Source: a virus. From it: a DNA stretch of 43,862 nucleotides. Both the position numbers and the translations under genes were made by a program. How positions within the stretch are numbered: position 1 is the first letter of the stretch; each line of letters begins with the position of its first letter. Positions 33,890-40,193 of this stretch are shown here, one piece after another. The stretch lies in the IMG/VR virus record IMGVR_UViG_3300038416_000197, positions 1-43,862 of that record, one strand, 5' to 3'. The notes beneath the pieces were generated by a model. It was not told the origin of the DNA. It searched no databases and saw only the letters and a program-made list of their open reading frames with translations.

Positions 33890-33966
33890 GAGACCCCGAT
33901 ATGGCCGATGGAACTCGCTGCCTGAATAACCGGAGAATGAAAGAGGCAGCACTCGGGGTCTCACCA
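33890..33966. other. 77-nt structured element, tRNA-sized
   Basis: GAGACCCCGA at 33890-33899 pairs perfectly with TCGGGGTCTC at 33953-33962, and an inner stem CTGCCT/AGGCAG encloses a 20-nt loop. On the plus strand the outer stem is followed by ACCA, giving a tRNA-like length and end. No T-loop GTTCRANNC is present, so it is not a normal tRNA. On the minus strand it is the 5' leader of the HNH gene and could control its translation. Confidence 0.5.
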
Positions 33967-34079
33967 ATAGAACACTTCGGGCTGGTGATTTGCGCAGTGG
34001 GGATAGGGTAAAAGGGTAGGCAGGGACCACAAGAATGCCACAGAGACGCTCTAAAGCGCATGGCGGGGTATCCTAGCTA

Positions 34080-34562
34080 CTAAGCCACAGCGGCGAACAG
34101 TTTCATGTGAGAAAAGGCGGAATCCAGCAATCGTTTGGATTGGGTGCGGGTAATGCCCAGCAATTTAGCGATCTTTCGGTAATCGTGGGTCGGGCTCAAT
34201 CCGTCCAAGCCGAACCAGTACCGGATGGCTTCCCGCTGCTGTGGCGTCAGGCAGTCCAGCATCTCGTGGACGAGAATCAATGACTCATAGTCGGTATCCG
34301 TGCAGGCACACTCCTGCAACTCAACCAAGACTTTACGATGCCGGATCAACGACCGCAGAAAGTTCCTTGCGGCATTATTGATGATTGTCCGCAACGCCAA
34401 CTCGCACTCAAGCATGTAGGATTGTGCAGTATTGTTGGAAATTTTGACCAGCCGGAACAGAATCTCGGACTCTAGGTCGTCAGCCTCGGCATTGCTGAGT
34501 CGATACTTTGAACGAAATATGGAAACCACTGTGCGGACGATGGAGTCGTAATTATCCAGCAT
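34080..34562 (-). CDS. Sigma-like factor A (late-gene regulator candidate)
   Basis: 160 aa. Region-2-like helices (SNAEADDLESEILFRLVK at about 23-40 and AARNFLRSLIRHRK) are followed by a region-4-like helix-turn-helix, LTPQQREAIRYWFGLDG then YRKIAKLLGITRTQSKRLL. This is the layout of small ECF-like or phage sigma-related regulators. It overlaps the next sigma-like gene by 11 bases. It is well placed to switch on the late operon starting near 33.1-33.9 kb. Confidence 0.7.
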   Translation of the reverse strand: MLDNYDSIVRTVVSIFRSKYRLSNAEADDLESEILFRLVKISNNTAQSYMLECELALRTIINNAARNFLRSLIRHRKVLVELQECACTDTDYESLILVHEMLDCLTPQQREAIRYWFGLDGLSPTHDYRKIAKLLGITRTQSKRLLDSAFSHMKLFAAVA

Positions 34563-35214
34563 ATTTTACCAACTTAACGGACGGTTGGCGTCCGTTTTTA
34601 CGCCTTAGCGATAGACCACCAACAAACCGCTTGGCGGCTGTGCGTAAACCGTATGTGGCTGAATGGGTTTGGCTGGTGGTGTAACCGAGTGATGCACCGG
34701 CGTCCGTGATGTTCCCATCATGGTCTATCAGAGCCATCAAAAATGGCAGTAATCGTGGCTTTTCTTCGGCAACGGCATCACGGAATTGAGCGATATACGA
34801 TCTACCAACTAGATCGATGTAGTGAGGTCTCTCGAACCATTTGTTGTCTGAAAGCAACGTATACTTACTGTTGGTCAGTACATCTTGTTTCCTGCGGCTA
34901 ATCCACGAGATGTAGTAGTGGCGGCATAGCCCGAACAGCCACGCATACCAAATATGTGCCGTATTGTGACCGCCGCACCGGCTGGCGTCCCAAGTGGCGA
35001 TCCTGTCCGTAAAGCCATCATCTCGAAATGTCGAGTTCTCGGGTAGTGTCGCCAAATGCAGGAGCAAATCTTGCTCTAGGTCACGCACGTCGCTGTGGGT
35101 GTGATATTTGCGTAGTGTCCGGGCAGCAAACTTACGAATACATAAGGGGTCACGGTCGTAGAACTCTGCGAAGTTTCGGGGCGGTACAAATTCTGATTCA
35201 GTCACATTACCCAA
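34552..35214 (-). CDS. Sigma-like factor B
   Basis: 220 aa. SDVRDLEQDLLLHLATLP then TWDASRCGG and LFGLCRHYYISWISRRK match sigma region 2 (the 'yDpsra..fa.wl..iarN...d..Rrr' pattern) at about residues 40-120. ITDAGASLGYTTSQTHSATYGLRTAAKRF resembles a region-4 helix-turn-helix near 170-200. More divergent than factor A. It may work as a pair with it. It could alternatively be a non-sigma DNA-binding relative. Confidence 0.55.
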   Translation of the reverse strand: MGNVTESEFVPPRNFAEFYDRDPLCIRKFAARTLRKYHTHSDVRDLEQDLLLHLATLPENSTFRDDGFTDRIATWDASRCGGHNTAHIWYAWLFGLCRHYYISWISRRKQDVLTNSKYTLLSDNKWFERPHYIDLVGRSYIAQFRDAVAEEKPRLLPFLMALIDHDGNITDAGASLGYTTSQTHSATYGLRTAAKRFVGGLSLRRKNGRQPSVKLVKYAG

Positions 35215-35259
35215 TACTCACGGAATTCGATATTGGGTAAATTTGACGGATTAGCGGTT

Positions 35260-35487
35260 CTAGCCGGTCGTCTCGATCACTTCAAGCGTGAAATGCAGCG
35301 TAATAGAGACGTGGTAGACGCCAGCGCTGTCTTGCTGTATGTCTAGGGTATTTCCTTCGCTTGGGGTCAACGGTCGCCCCAGACGATCTTCTATGCGTTG
35401 CTGTGCTACTCCCAGCAACTTACGGCATTCGGCACGGCGAGCGGCAGCGGATTTATGTGGCATGGTGGTTTTTTCTTCTTGCTTCAT
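35260..35487 (-). CDS. Small early-region protein
   Basis: 75 aa, start at 35487 (MKQEEKTTM) with GGAG upstream. A basic helical first half (SAAARRAECRKLLGVAQQRIEDRLGR) and a beta-hairpin end. No family recognised; likely a DNA-associated helper given its place between DUF1376 and the sigma-like genes. Confidence 0.5.
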   Translation of the reverse strand: MKQEEKTTMPHKSAAARRAECRKLLGVAQQRIEDRLGRPLTPSEGNTLDIQQDSAGVYHVSITLHFTLEVIETTG

Positions 35488-35510
35488 ACGGCAATCTCCT
35501 CGTCCACTTG

Positions 35511-36350
35511 TTATAGATTGCATTCGCAATCGTCTGGATTCCCCCCACATTGGGGGCAATCATCAAAGCATGTGCAGTCGTCAGGTCCGGTAGCACCGCA
35601 TCGGCATACGACATCTTTGGTGGTTATGGTTGGTGCTGGTGTCGGATCATCCGTCAGCATCAGTTCCCTGACCTGAGCATAAAGAGAACCATCTTTCACG
35701 GATTCCCATCGCCAAGCCAATGCCCCTACATCCGTGATCGACTTTTTCCATTTTGGGCGGTCAAGTACCGTACCAAGCTGCTCTAGGTTATAGTCATGCC
35801 AGCGAATGTCTGGGTGAGCATTCATCAATCTGTCCGTTATACCAGCGGGGTAGTCTGTCAGCATGTATCGCTTGCGTAAAAACTGGACGAGATTGGGACG
35901 GAATTCGACGGCTGCTGGTGCCGCCGTTTTAGGCGGTCGTCCGTCGTCGTCGTCGTCATTTTTCTTCTTCTTATTTTTTTCTGAATCTAAACAGTCAGTA
36001 ATATCTTTCTCTTCTATGTCTGCGGTCGCTCGACCAGTGATTTTTCCCGATTCTACTGCCAAATTCAATAGTTTTTGGTTCGTGATTTCACTGGACTTCT
36101 CCAGTGAATCTACAAACAATTCACTGTACTTCTCTAGAAACTTACGGAGAATTCGCTGGTCTACTCCGGTGACTTTACTGAGAAGTGCCAGTGATTTTGG
36201 TAGCCCATCATCACGCCATTGGACGGCCAGCATGGTGATGTAGAGTCCTCTTTCAGCCAGCGTCATGGACAAGACAGTTTTACTGGTCAGCCAATCGACG
36301 ACATCAAATTTGAACCAAGAGAAGCCTTTATTTTTGAGTGGTTTTGTCAT
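35511..36350 (-). CDS. DUF1376-type replication protein with Cys-rich tail
   Basis: 279 aa. FKFDVVDWLTSKTVLSMTLAERGLYITML and RDDGLPKS are the DUF1376 signature at about residues 14-55, a winged-helix domain common in phage replication initiators. A very Lys/Asp-rich linker (about 125-140) leads to a second domain. The last 30 residues have 8 Cys in CxC and CxxC pairs, again an unusual Cys-rich tail. Likely initiates phage DNA replication. No separate helicase loader was found. Confidence 0.7.
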   Translation of the reverse strand: MTKPLKNKGFSWFKFDVVDWLTSKTVLSMTLAERGLYITMLAVQWRDDGLPKSLALLSKVTGVDQRILRKFLEKYSELFVDSLEKSSEITNQKLLNLAVESGKITGRATADIEEKDITDCLDSEKNKKKKNDDDDDGRPPKTAAPAAVEFRPNLVQFLRKRYMLTDYPAGITDRLMNAHPDIRWHDYNLEQLGTVLDRPKWKKSITDVGALAWRWESVKDGSLYAQVRELMLTDDPTPAPTITTKDVVCRCGATGPDDCTCFDDCPQCGGNPDDCECNL

Positions 36351-36357
36351 GTATCAC

Positions 36358-36636
36358 CTATTCGCCAGCATCAAGCGTAGCCCAATACTTATAGTGGGGT
36401 TTCTTGCCGTCCAGCACCACTACTTCACGGCTGACGAGTCCCCGCTTGCGAAGACCACGTAATACTTTCTCCGCTTGGTTAACACTCATTTGGTAGTCTG
36501 TGGCATGGCTGATGGCGGCTGGCGAGATGACGCCGATACCGCCTCGCTGGATCAGAATTGCTAGCACGATGAACTCGCTAGGAGCAATCTTGCTAGTATG
36601 GATTAGATCAAACAACTTGTCTGGTATTTCTGTCAT
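36358..36636 (-). CDS. Winged-helix DNA-binding protein
   Basis: 92 aa with start at 36636 (MTEIPDKLF), preceded by AAGG. PSEFIVLAILIQRGG...SPAAISHATDYQMSVNQAEKVLRGLRKRGLVSREVV is a clear MarR/GntR-like winged helix (about residues 15-75). It lies at the head of the replication block and may be a repressor or activator. The nearest candidate here for a lysogeny switch protein, though no CI-like domain is present. Confidence 0.65.
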   Translation of the reverse strand: MTEIPDKLFDLIHTSKIAPSEFIVLAILIQRGGIGVISPAAISHATDYQMSVNQAEKVLRGLRKRGLVSREVVVLDGKKPHYKYWATLDAGE

Positions 36637-36667
36637 GGTTGCCTTCGTCTGCGATGGCATAATGGTG

Positions 36668-36838
36668 CTACTGACTACACGGACAAGATGAATGATGCTG
36701 CCATTCCCACTGGTGGGGTAAGCGACCCGTGACTTTTACAGTCATTAGGCACGTACATTTTGGTGACGGCACGACCATGACTATGTTTATGAGCACTGGC
36801 GGCTGGGCTTTTGGCAAAGTTACTTTCTGTTTTTTCAT
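36668..36838 (-). CDS. Small protein with strong ribosome site
   Basis: 56 aa from ATG 36838 to TAG 36668-36670. GGGGGAG lies 6 bases upstream. An apolar central stretch (VLINIVMVV) and four Cys near the C-terminus (CTCL, CPCS). It fills the space between the wHTH and the CxxC gene with no gap of more than 32 bp on either side, as expected for an operon member. Function unknown. Confidence 0.5.
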   Translation of the reverse strand: MKKQKVTLPKAQPPVLINIVMVVPSPKCTCLMTVKVTGRLPHQWEWQHHSSCPCSQ

Positions 36839-36855
36839 TTCATCTCCCCCTCGTT

Positions 36856-37086
36856 TTATTTGTTACACAAAGCAGCGGTCAAAGCCTTCCATGCGGCGTC
36901 GGCGTCGGGCGTGCCGTCAAAGGTATTCATAAACCACTCGTGCGCTGCTATAAGACGGCGTTCGTCGGATTTTGGAGGCTTGCAATCTATTTCGTGGATT
37001 CCATCTGCTAGCCCACATTGGGCACACACAACTCTGGTGGCGCAATCTTCGTTGCTATTTTCATGTGTCATAACAGATGGTTTCAT
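36856..37086 (-). CDS. Small zinc-finger-like protein
   Basis: 76 aa with start at 37086 (MKPSVMTHENSN), GAGGGA upstream. CAQCGL near residue 24 and another Cys 11 residues later could hold zinc. A C-terminal helix follows. In-frame sequence upstream overlaps the 37097-37231 gene and is rejected. Confidence 0.5.
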   Translation of the reverse strand: MKPSVMTHENSNEDCATRVVCAQCGLADGIHEIDCKPPKSDERRLIAAHEWFMNTFDGTPDADAAWKALTAALCNK

Positions 37087-37096
37087 AAATCCCTCG

Positions 37097-37231
37097 CTAT
37101 GCTTTCTTGGTAGAGTGCGTGTCTTGATTGAATTGATACCACCAACGATTGTCTTGTGTGCCGCTGGTATGAGCATTAGTCCATTCGCCCGTGGCTGGCA
37201 TGTAATGGTAATCACTGTAGCTATATTCCAT
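37097..37231 (-). CDS. 44-aa aromatic-rich peptide
   Basis: ATG 37231 is preceded by TAGGAG, and TAG is at 37097-37099. The peptide is rich in Tyr, Trp and His (SYSDYHYM, RWWYQFN). The conserved 37-nt promoter-like element lies 14 bases upstream of the start. Function unknown; its very regular spacing in the operon supports it as a real gene. Confidence 0.5.
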   Translation of the reverse strand: MEYSYSDYHYMPATGEWTNAHTSGTQDNRWWYQFNQDTHSTKKA

Positions 37232-37244
37232 TCGTTTTCTCCTA

Positions 37245-37281
37245 CTGTCAGAATACAGGCGGTTTTTAACTATTTCGGACT
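37245..37281 (-). promoter_or_regulatory. Conserved promoter-like element, copy 3
   Basis: On the minus strand the element reads AGTCCGAAA, eight bases, AAACCGCCTGTATTC, then six more bases ending CAG. It lies just before the gene starting at 37231. Copies 2 (37572-37608) and 1 (39234-39270) are aligned without gaps. TATTCT in the element would be the -10. Confidence 0.6.
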
Positions 37282-37285
37282 ATCT

Positions 37286-37549
37286 TTAGCACTGGTACGA
37301 TTTTGGTTCCAGAGCAATTATTTTCATATCAAGTTTCGGCTTCGGACCAAGAAACACCAGAGCGGAATCGAGTATTTCAAGCATCTCCGCTTTGGTTAAG
37401 TCTTCACGGCCCTCTTTCGTCATCTGGTAATAGTGACTGTTTGGAGACGGACGAAGGCTCGCATGGAAGACTAAGTGATCTGGCGCTTCGTCTATGATTT
37501 TTCGTAATCCAGCGAAATCGACATATGCTGACGTTTCAGATTGAGTCAT
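37286..37549 (-). CDS. Small early-region protein
   Basis: 87 aa. One helical half (FAGLRKIIDEAPDHL) and MTKEGREDLTKAEMLEILDSALVFLG near the end. No family recognised. The conserved promoter-like element copy 2 lies 23 bases upstream of ATG 37549; the gene end carries copy 3 within its last codons and the next spacer. Confidence 0.5.
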   Translation of the reverse strand: MTQSETSAYVDFAGLRKIIDEAPDHLVFHASLRPSPNSHYYQMTKEGREDLTKAEMLEILDSALVFLGPKPKLDMKIIALEPKSYQC

Positions 37550-37571
37550 CGTCCATTTCCTCCAAGTGGCA

Positions 37572-37608
37572 CTATATGTATACAGGCGGTTTCTGACATT
37601 TTCGGACT
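37572..37608 (-). promoter_or_regulatory. Conserved promoter-like element, copy 2
   Basis: Same 37-nt element, with AGTCCGAAAATGTCAG then AAACCGCCTGTATAC on the minus strand. TATACA is the likely -10. It lies between the repeat array (from 37747) and the 37286-37549 gene, and so drives the gene downstream of the array. Confidence 0.65.
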
Positions 37609-37746
37609 TTATTTATTACTGCCGAAATCCAGAAAATATTTTAGTTATCAGACTAGGAAGGGAATTTCTCAGTGTTATTGAGAAATTCCCTAAGCACTGC
37701 GTTGCTTTGCTTGGCATTACCTCTGCCATGCCGAACCAAACAGCGA

Positions 37747-38340
37747 GCTGTACCGCTGCCTTACCGTCATAACTCAGCCGCTGCTACTCTCAACTGAGCT
37801 GCACGGTGCCATTGCTATTGGCTGCCCGTCCCAACTGTGCCTCTGCTTGATCTAACGTCGGCTTATGGGGCCATACCGTTGCGATACATAGTCTGACCAC
37901 ACCATACCGCAGCCTTGCTGTACTGTCCCTACTGTGCCAGCGCCCAACATAGGATGGCTATGCCACTACTTAATCATGCCGGACTGTGCCGTTGCGAAGC
38001 TATCGGCCCGACTTAGTGTAACTACGCCACTGCCCGACCCTATATTGCCGTACTGTGCCGTGCCGTTGCATTGCGAATCCGGTCCTTACTGAGCCGTTGC
38101 GGAACAAATGGGTGCAGGGCTTTACCGAGCCGCCGCAAAGAGCGGCAAAACAGTCATTTCTCCACCGCTGCTAACCACTACGAAACTAAGCCGTCACCTT
38201 GGGTTGATCCCGCCTTGCCGCTGCCAAAACCAAACAAAACCCCTCGGGGCATTTCCACTGCAAATCGTCTTAGGAGCCGTAGCCGTCATGTAACCGTTAG
38301 GTACAAAGCGGTTCCCTCGACTCAAGCCCACTGCCACTAC
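37747..38340 (-). repeat. Array of about 17 degenerate 13-nt repeats, mean spacing about 31 nt
   Basis: On the plus strand the core is RCYRWGCCRYTGC; as transcribed with the gene upstream it is GCARYGGCWYRGY. Cores start at 37747, 37772, 37803, 37834, 37870, 37901, 37931, 37957, 37983, 38021, 38057, 38088, 38124, 38159, 38185, 38212 and 38328. Positions 2, 7, 8 and 13 are C in all or nearly all units, and the best copies are ACTGTGCCGTTGC (37983) and ACTGAGCCGTTGC (38088). Spacers of 12-25 nt look unrelated to one another. No convincing frame crosses the region, so it is not an ordinary gene. It directly follows the RAMP-like gene stop at 38347. It is not a canonical CRISPR, since repeats are short and inexact; iterons or a partition site are alternatives. 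Confidence 0.7.
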
Positions 38341-38346
38341 TGGAGC

Positions 38347-39207
38347 CTATGCGGTGAGTGCTTCTGCCAGCGTCTCACCGAAGACTGTCGTCAGTTGCTT
38401 GCGGCGGATGTCGATGGCTTCTGACCAAGTGACAGGCGTTTCTTCGAATTTGACGATATCGAATGCACCGTGGCTGGCATTGCGCCATGCCCCGAGGCCG
38501 CTGAAGATACCGTATTCGAGCCACATCTTGATTTCTTCTCGCTTGAATTGACCGCCGCTACCTTTGCTGGAGAAGCCCTTTGGCAGAATGATGACATCGA
38601 ATGTCATCGTTGCACCGGGCTTGACGATTTCGCTGACGGCGATAGCGGTGCGGCTGACACCAGTGCGGGCGTCTTCGATGCGCAGCGGGCGGACGGACTC
38701 GCCTTCGGCGGCTGCGATTTGGCTGCCGTCACGCATGATGGCAATCTCTCTCGGCCCAACGAATAGCCACTTGTCAACACGGCTCTCGGGCTGGAACATG
38801 TTGCCGACCGCCTTTGCCGCCGCCTTGAAAAAACCCTTAAGTTGGAAATCGAGCATCACCAGCCCGCCTTTGTTGCGCCGAAAAACTGTCTTGCCTTTCG
38901 TCGTCTCGTCGCCGTTGCCGTTTGCGGCGAGCACGTCTTGCACCGACTGCGGCTGACCCTCAAGAGCGTCAGCATTGGCAGCACCGGGGAGCAACGTCAA
39001 CTCATGGTCAAGCAGCGCCTTGCGGATGATGTCTTTCTCTTCTTTACTGCGGGCTTTGTAGAGCGAGCTGTTGAGCGCTTCGCCGACGATGTAGTCGGAA
39101 TACAGGTCGGGGTCGTTGGGGCTGGTGCCGAGCATGTCTGAGACAGTCTTGATCGTGACGCTGTACTTCAGCACTTCGGTCTGCGTTGCTTCTGGTGTTT
39201 TCGCCAT
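38347..39207 (-). CDS. Cas7/RAMP-like phage protein of unknown function
   Basis: 286 aa. The start at 39207 (MAKTPEATQTEV) is set by GGAGG; an ATG nine codons upstream lacks one. RAMP-like features in order: a first strand YSVTIKTVSDMLG at 15-27, a QLKGFFKAAAKAV helix near 120-134 like the 'SLKGxxR' helix of Cas7, a DARTGVSRTA segment near 185 with EIVKPGATMTFDVIIL after it, as in Cas7 'DRxTGxA...EVVPxGTxFxF', and a C-terminal glycine-rich loop GLGAWRNASHGAF near 243-255. A divergent relative of this type occurs in other phages without annotation. No Cas1, Cas3, Cas6, Cas10 or effector nuclease is encoded nearby. Binding of RNA is inferred. Confidence 0.6.
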   Translation of the reverse strand: MAKTPEATQTEVLKYSVTIKTVSDMLGTSPNDPDLYSDYIVGEALNSSLYKARSKEEKDIIRKALLDHELTLLPGAANADALEGQPQSVQDVLAANGNGDETTKGKTVFRRNKGGLVMLDFQLKGFFKAAAKAVGNMFQPESRVDKWLFVGPREIAIMRDGSQIAAAEGESVRPLRIEDARTGVSRTAIAVSEIVKPGATMTFDVIILPKGFSSKGSGGQFKREEIKMWLEYGIFSGLGAWRNASHGAFDIVKFEETPVTWSEAIDIRRKQLTTVFGETLAEALTA

Positions 39208-39233
39208 AAATCCTCCGTTTTTGTTTTTGGGCA

Positions 39234-39270
39234 CTATTGGTATACAGGCGGTTTCGGACTTTTTTGGATT
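39234..39270 (-). promoter_or_regulatory. Conserved promoter-like element, copy 1
   Basis: The minus-strand element includes AAAGTCCGAAACCGCCTG then TATACC as the -10. It lies 27 bases upstream of the RAMP-like start codon, so it drives the RAMP-like gene and probably the array behind it. With copies 2 and 3 it shares the CCGCCTGTAT block exactly. Confidence 0.65.
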
Positions 39271-39349
39271 ATTTTCGAATTATTTTCGGTTGGGCGACCG
39301 GCTGTCCCAAAGTGGAACGACCTCAAAACACCCAATAAAATCGCCTATT

Positions 39350-39367
39350 CGCCTGTATACTAGGTAC
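39350..39367 (+). promoter_or_regulatory. Plus-strand relative of the promoter-like element (copy 4)
   Basis: CGCCTGTATACTAGG at 39350-39364 matches the core of copies 1-3, but in the opposite direction, right before ATG 39368. The -10 (TATACT, 39356-39361) is only 6 bases from the ATG, so the transcript could be leaderless. The weaker -35 side suggests an activator or different regulation. Confidence 0.5.
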
Positions 39368-39562
39368 ATGCGGCGGACGAAGCGACCCAAACCGAGCAAG
39401 CGGACAATGATCAGTGAGCGAATGAAAGCATATTTCGACTATAGCCGCCGATGGTCAGCACGCAGCGTCATACTCAAAGACATTTGGAGCATACTGAGGA
39501 GGGAGAAATGCCAATGTAATCGCTTGCGAAGCTACCCCGAGGCGGAGGACGGGGATCAGTAA
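39368..39562 (+). CDS. Small basic protein divergent to the RAMP-like gene
   Basis: 64 aa, the only plus-strand gene in the right half. Very basic N-terminus (MRRTKRPKPSKR) and a helical middle (ERMKAYFDYSRRW, SVILKDIWSILRR), then CQC. It could be a small DNA- or RNA-binding regulator, possibly controlling the divergent promoters. No family recognised. Confidence 0.5.
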   Translation: MRRTKRPKPSKRTMISERMKAYFDYSRRWSARSVILKDIWSILRREKCQCNRLRSYPEAEDGDQ

Positions 39563-39626
39563 ACCTCCGCAATCAAATCATCAATAGATATGAAACTGCT
39601 TTTCGACACAAAATACACAATCTCAA

Positions 39627-39653
39627 ATAAAAAACCCCGGTCAATGCCGGGGT
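39627..39653 (-). terminator. Rho-independent terminator of the 39677-39913 gene
   Basis: On the minus strand a 7-bp stem ACCCCGG/CCGGGGT (6-nt loop) is followed by TTTTTTATT. It separates the integrase-side genes from the RAMP-array unit. Confidence 0.8.
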
Positions 39654-39676
39654 CGTGTTGTCAATCCCAAAATAGA

Positions 39677-39913
39677 TTACTTCTTGGCTTTAACCGCTGC
39701 CCATCTCTTACGCTGTGCAGCGGCAATCTTTGCCCGTGCAGCCTTTGACATCTTTCTCCGCTTTGGTTTTGGTGTCTCAAACTCAGCCGGGTTAAAGCTG
39801 GTCGCTGCTCCATATCTCACTGGCTCTGGCTTCAATTCTGCGAGTGCAGCAATTGCAGTGTTGAGCCGGTCTCGTTCGAGTTTCAGTTCCTTTATTATTG
39901 GCTTTATATTCAT
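39677..39913 (-). CDS. Small basic helical protein
   Basis: 78 aa with start at 39913 (MNIKPIIKELKLERDRL), GGGGGAA upstream. An amphipathic helix (ELKLERDRLNTAIAALAEL) is followed by a strongly basic Lys/Arg/Ala end (SKAARAKIAAAQRKRWAAVKAKK), as seen in many small Acidobacterial and phage proteins of histone-like composition. Likely DNA- or RNA-binding. Ends at a strong terminator. Confidence 0.6.
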   Translation of the reverse strand: MNIKPIIKELKLERDRLNTAIAALAELKPEPVRYGAATSFNPAEFETPKPKRRKMSKAARAKIAAAQRKRWAAVKAKK

Positions 39914-39951
39914 TCTTAAGTATTCCCCCAAGGTTGGACATTATACCAAAC

Positions 39952-39983
39952 AAAAAGCCCCGGCTTGTCACCGGGGCTTTTGC
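39952..39983. terminator. Bidirectional terminator
   Basis: AAGCCCCGG/CCGGGGCTT (9-bp stem, 7-nt loop) is flanked by A-run and T-run, so it can stop transcription in both directions. On the minus strand it ends the integrase operon (40001-41556). Confidence 0.8.
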
Positions 39984-40000
39984 TTGCTCGAAATATACGT

Positions 40001-40183
40001 TTAGCGAACCGACTGCCAATTCTGATACTTGAACAACAGTGAGGTTATCTTACGATGCCTCTGCTTCCGGACGGCATCAACCCTACCGTCAACGTCTTGG
40101 GCTAGGTGGAGATAGTCGGCTAACAGTTCTGGCATTTCCGCCAGCAGCTTGCGCAAAATTGCGTCCCTTGTATCTCGTGCCAT
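40001..40183 (-). CDS. Small helical protein of the integrase operon
   Basis: 60 aa with start at 40183 (MARDTRDAILRKLL). Mostly helical with a basic centre (AVRKQRHRKITSLLF). No family recognised; excisionase-like size but no clear winged helix. It follows the 40194 gene by 10 bp. Confidence 0.45.
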   Translation of the reverse strand: MARDTRDAILRKLLAEMPELLADYLHLAQDVDGRVDAVRKQRHRKITSLLFKYQNWQSVR

Positions 40184-40193
40184 ACTTGGTATT

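Noticed and set aside
33890-33966. tRNA gene
   Set aside because: Length and ACCA end fit, but the T-arm and D-arm consensus are missing and the outer stem extends to 10 bp, which excludes a normal tRNA.
33791-34061. Minus-strand frames between the HNH and sigma-like genes
   Set aside because: They overlap the structured element and HNH start, have Ser/Pro/Arg-rich random composition and no ribosome site.
36160-36243. Antisense frames over the DUF1376 gene
   Set aside because: The Ser/Phe-rich products mirror the Lys/Asp-rich linker on the other strand; DUF1376 motifs settle the coding strand.
37747-38340. Canonical CRISPR array
   Set aside because: Units are only about 13 nt, differ at most positions, and spacers vary from 12 to 25 nt; there are no Cas1/Cas2 or leader features. 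It is kept as a degenerate repeat array instead.
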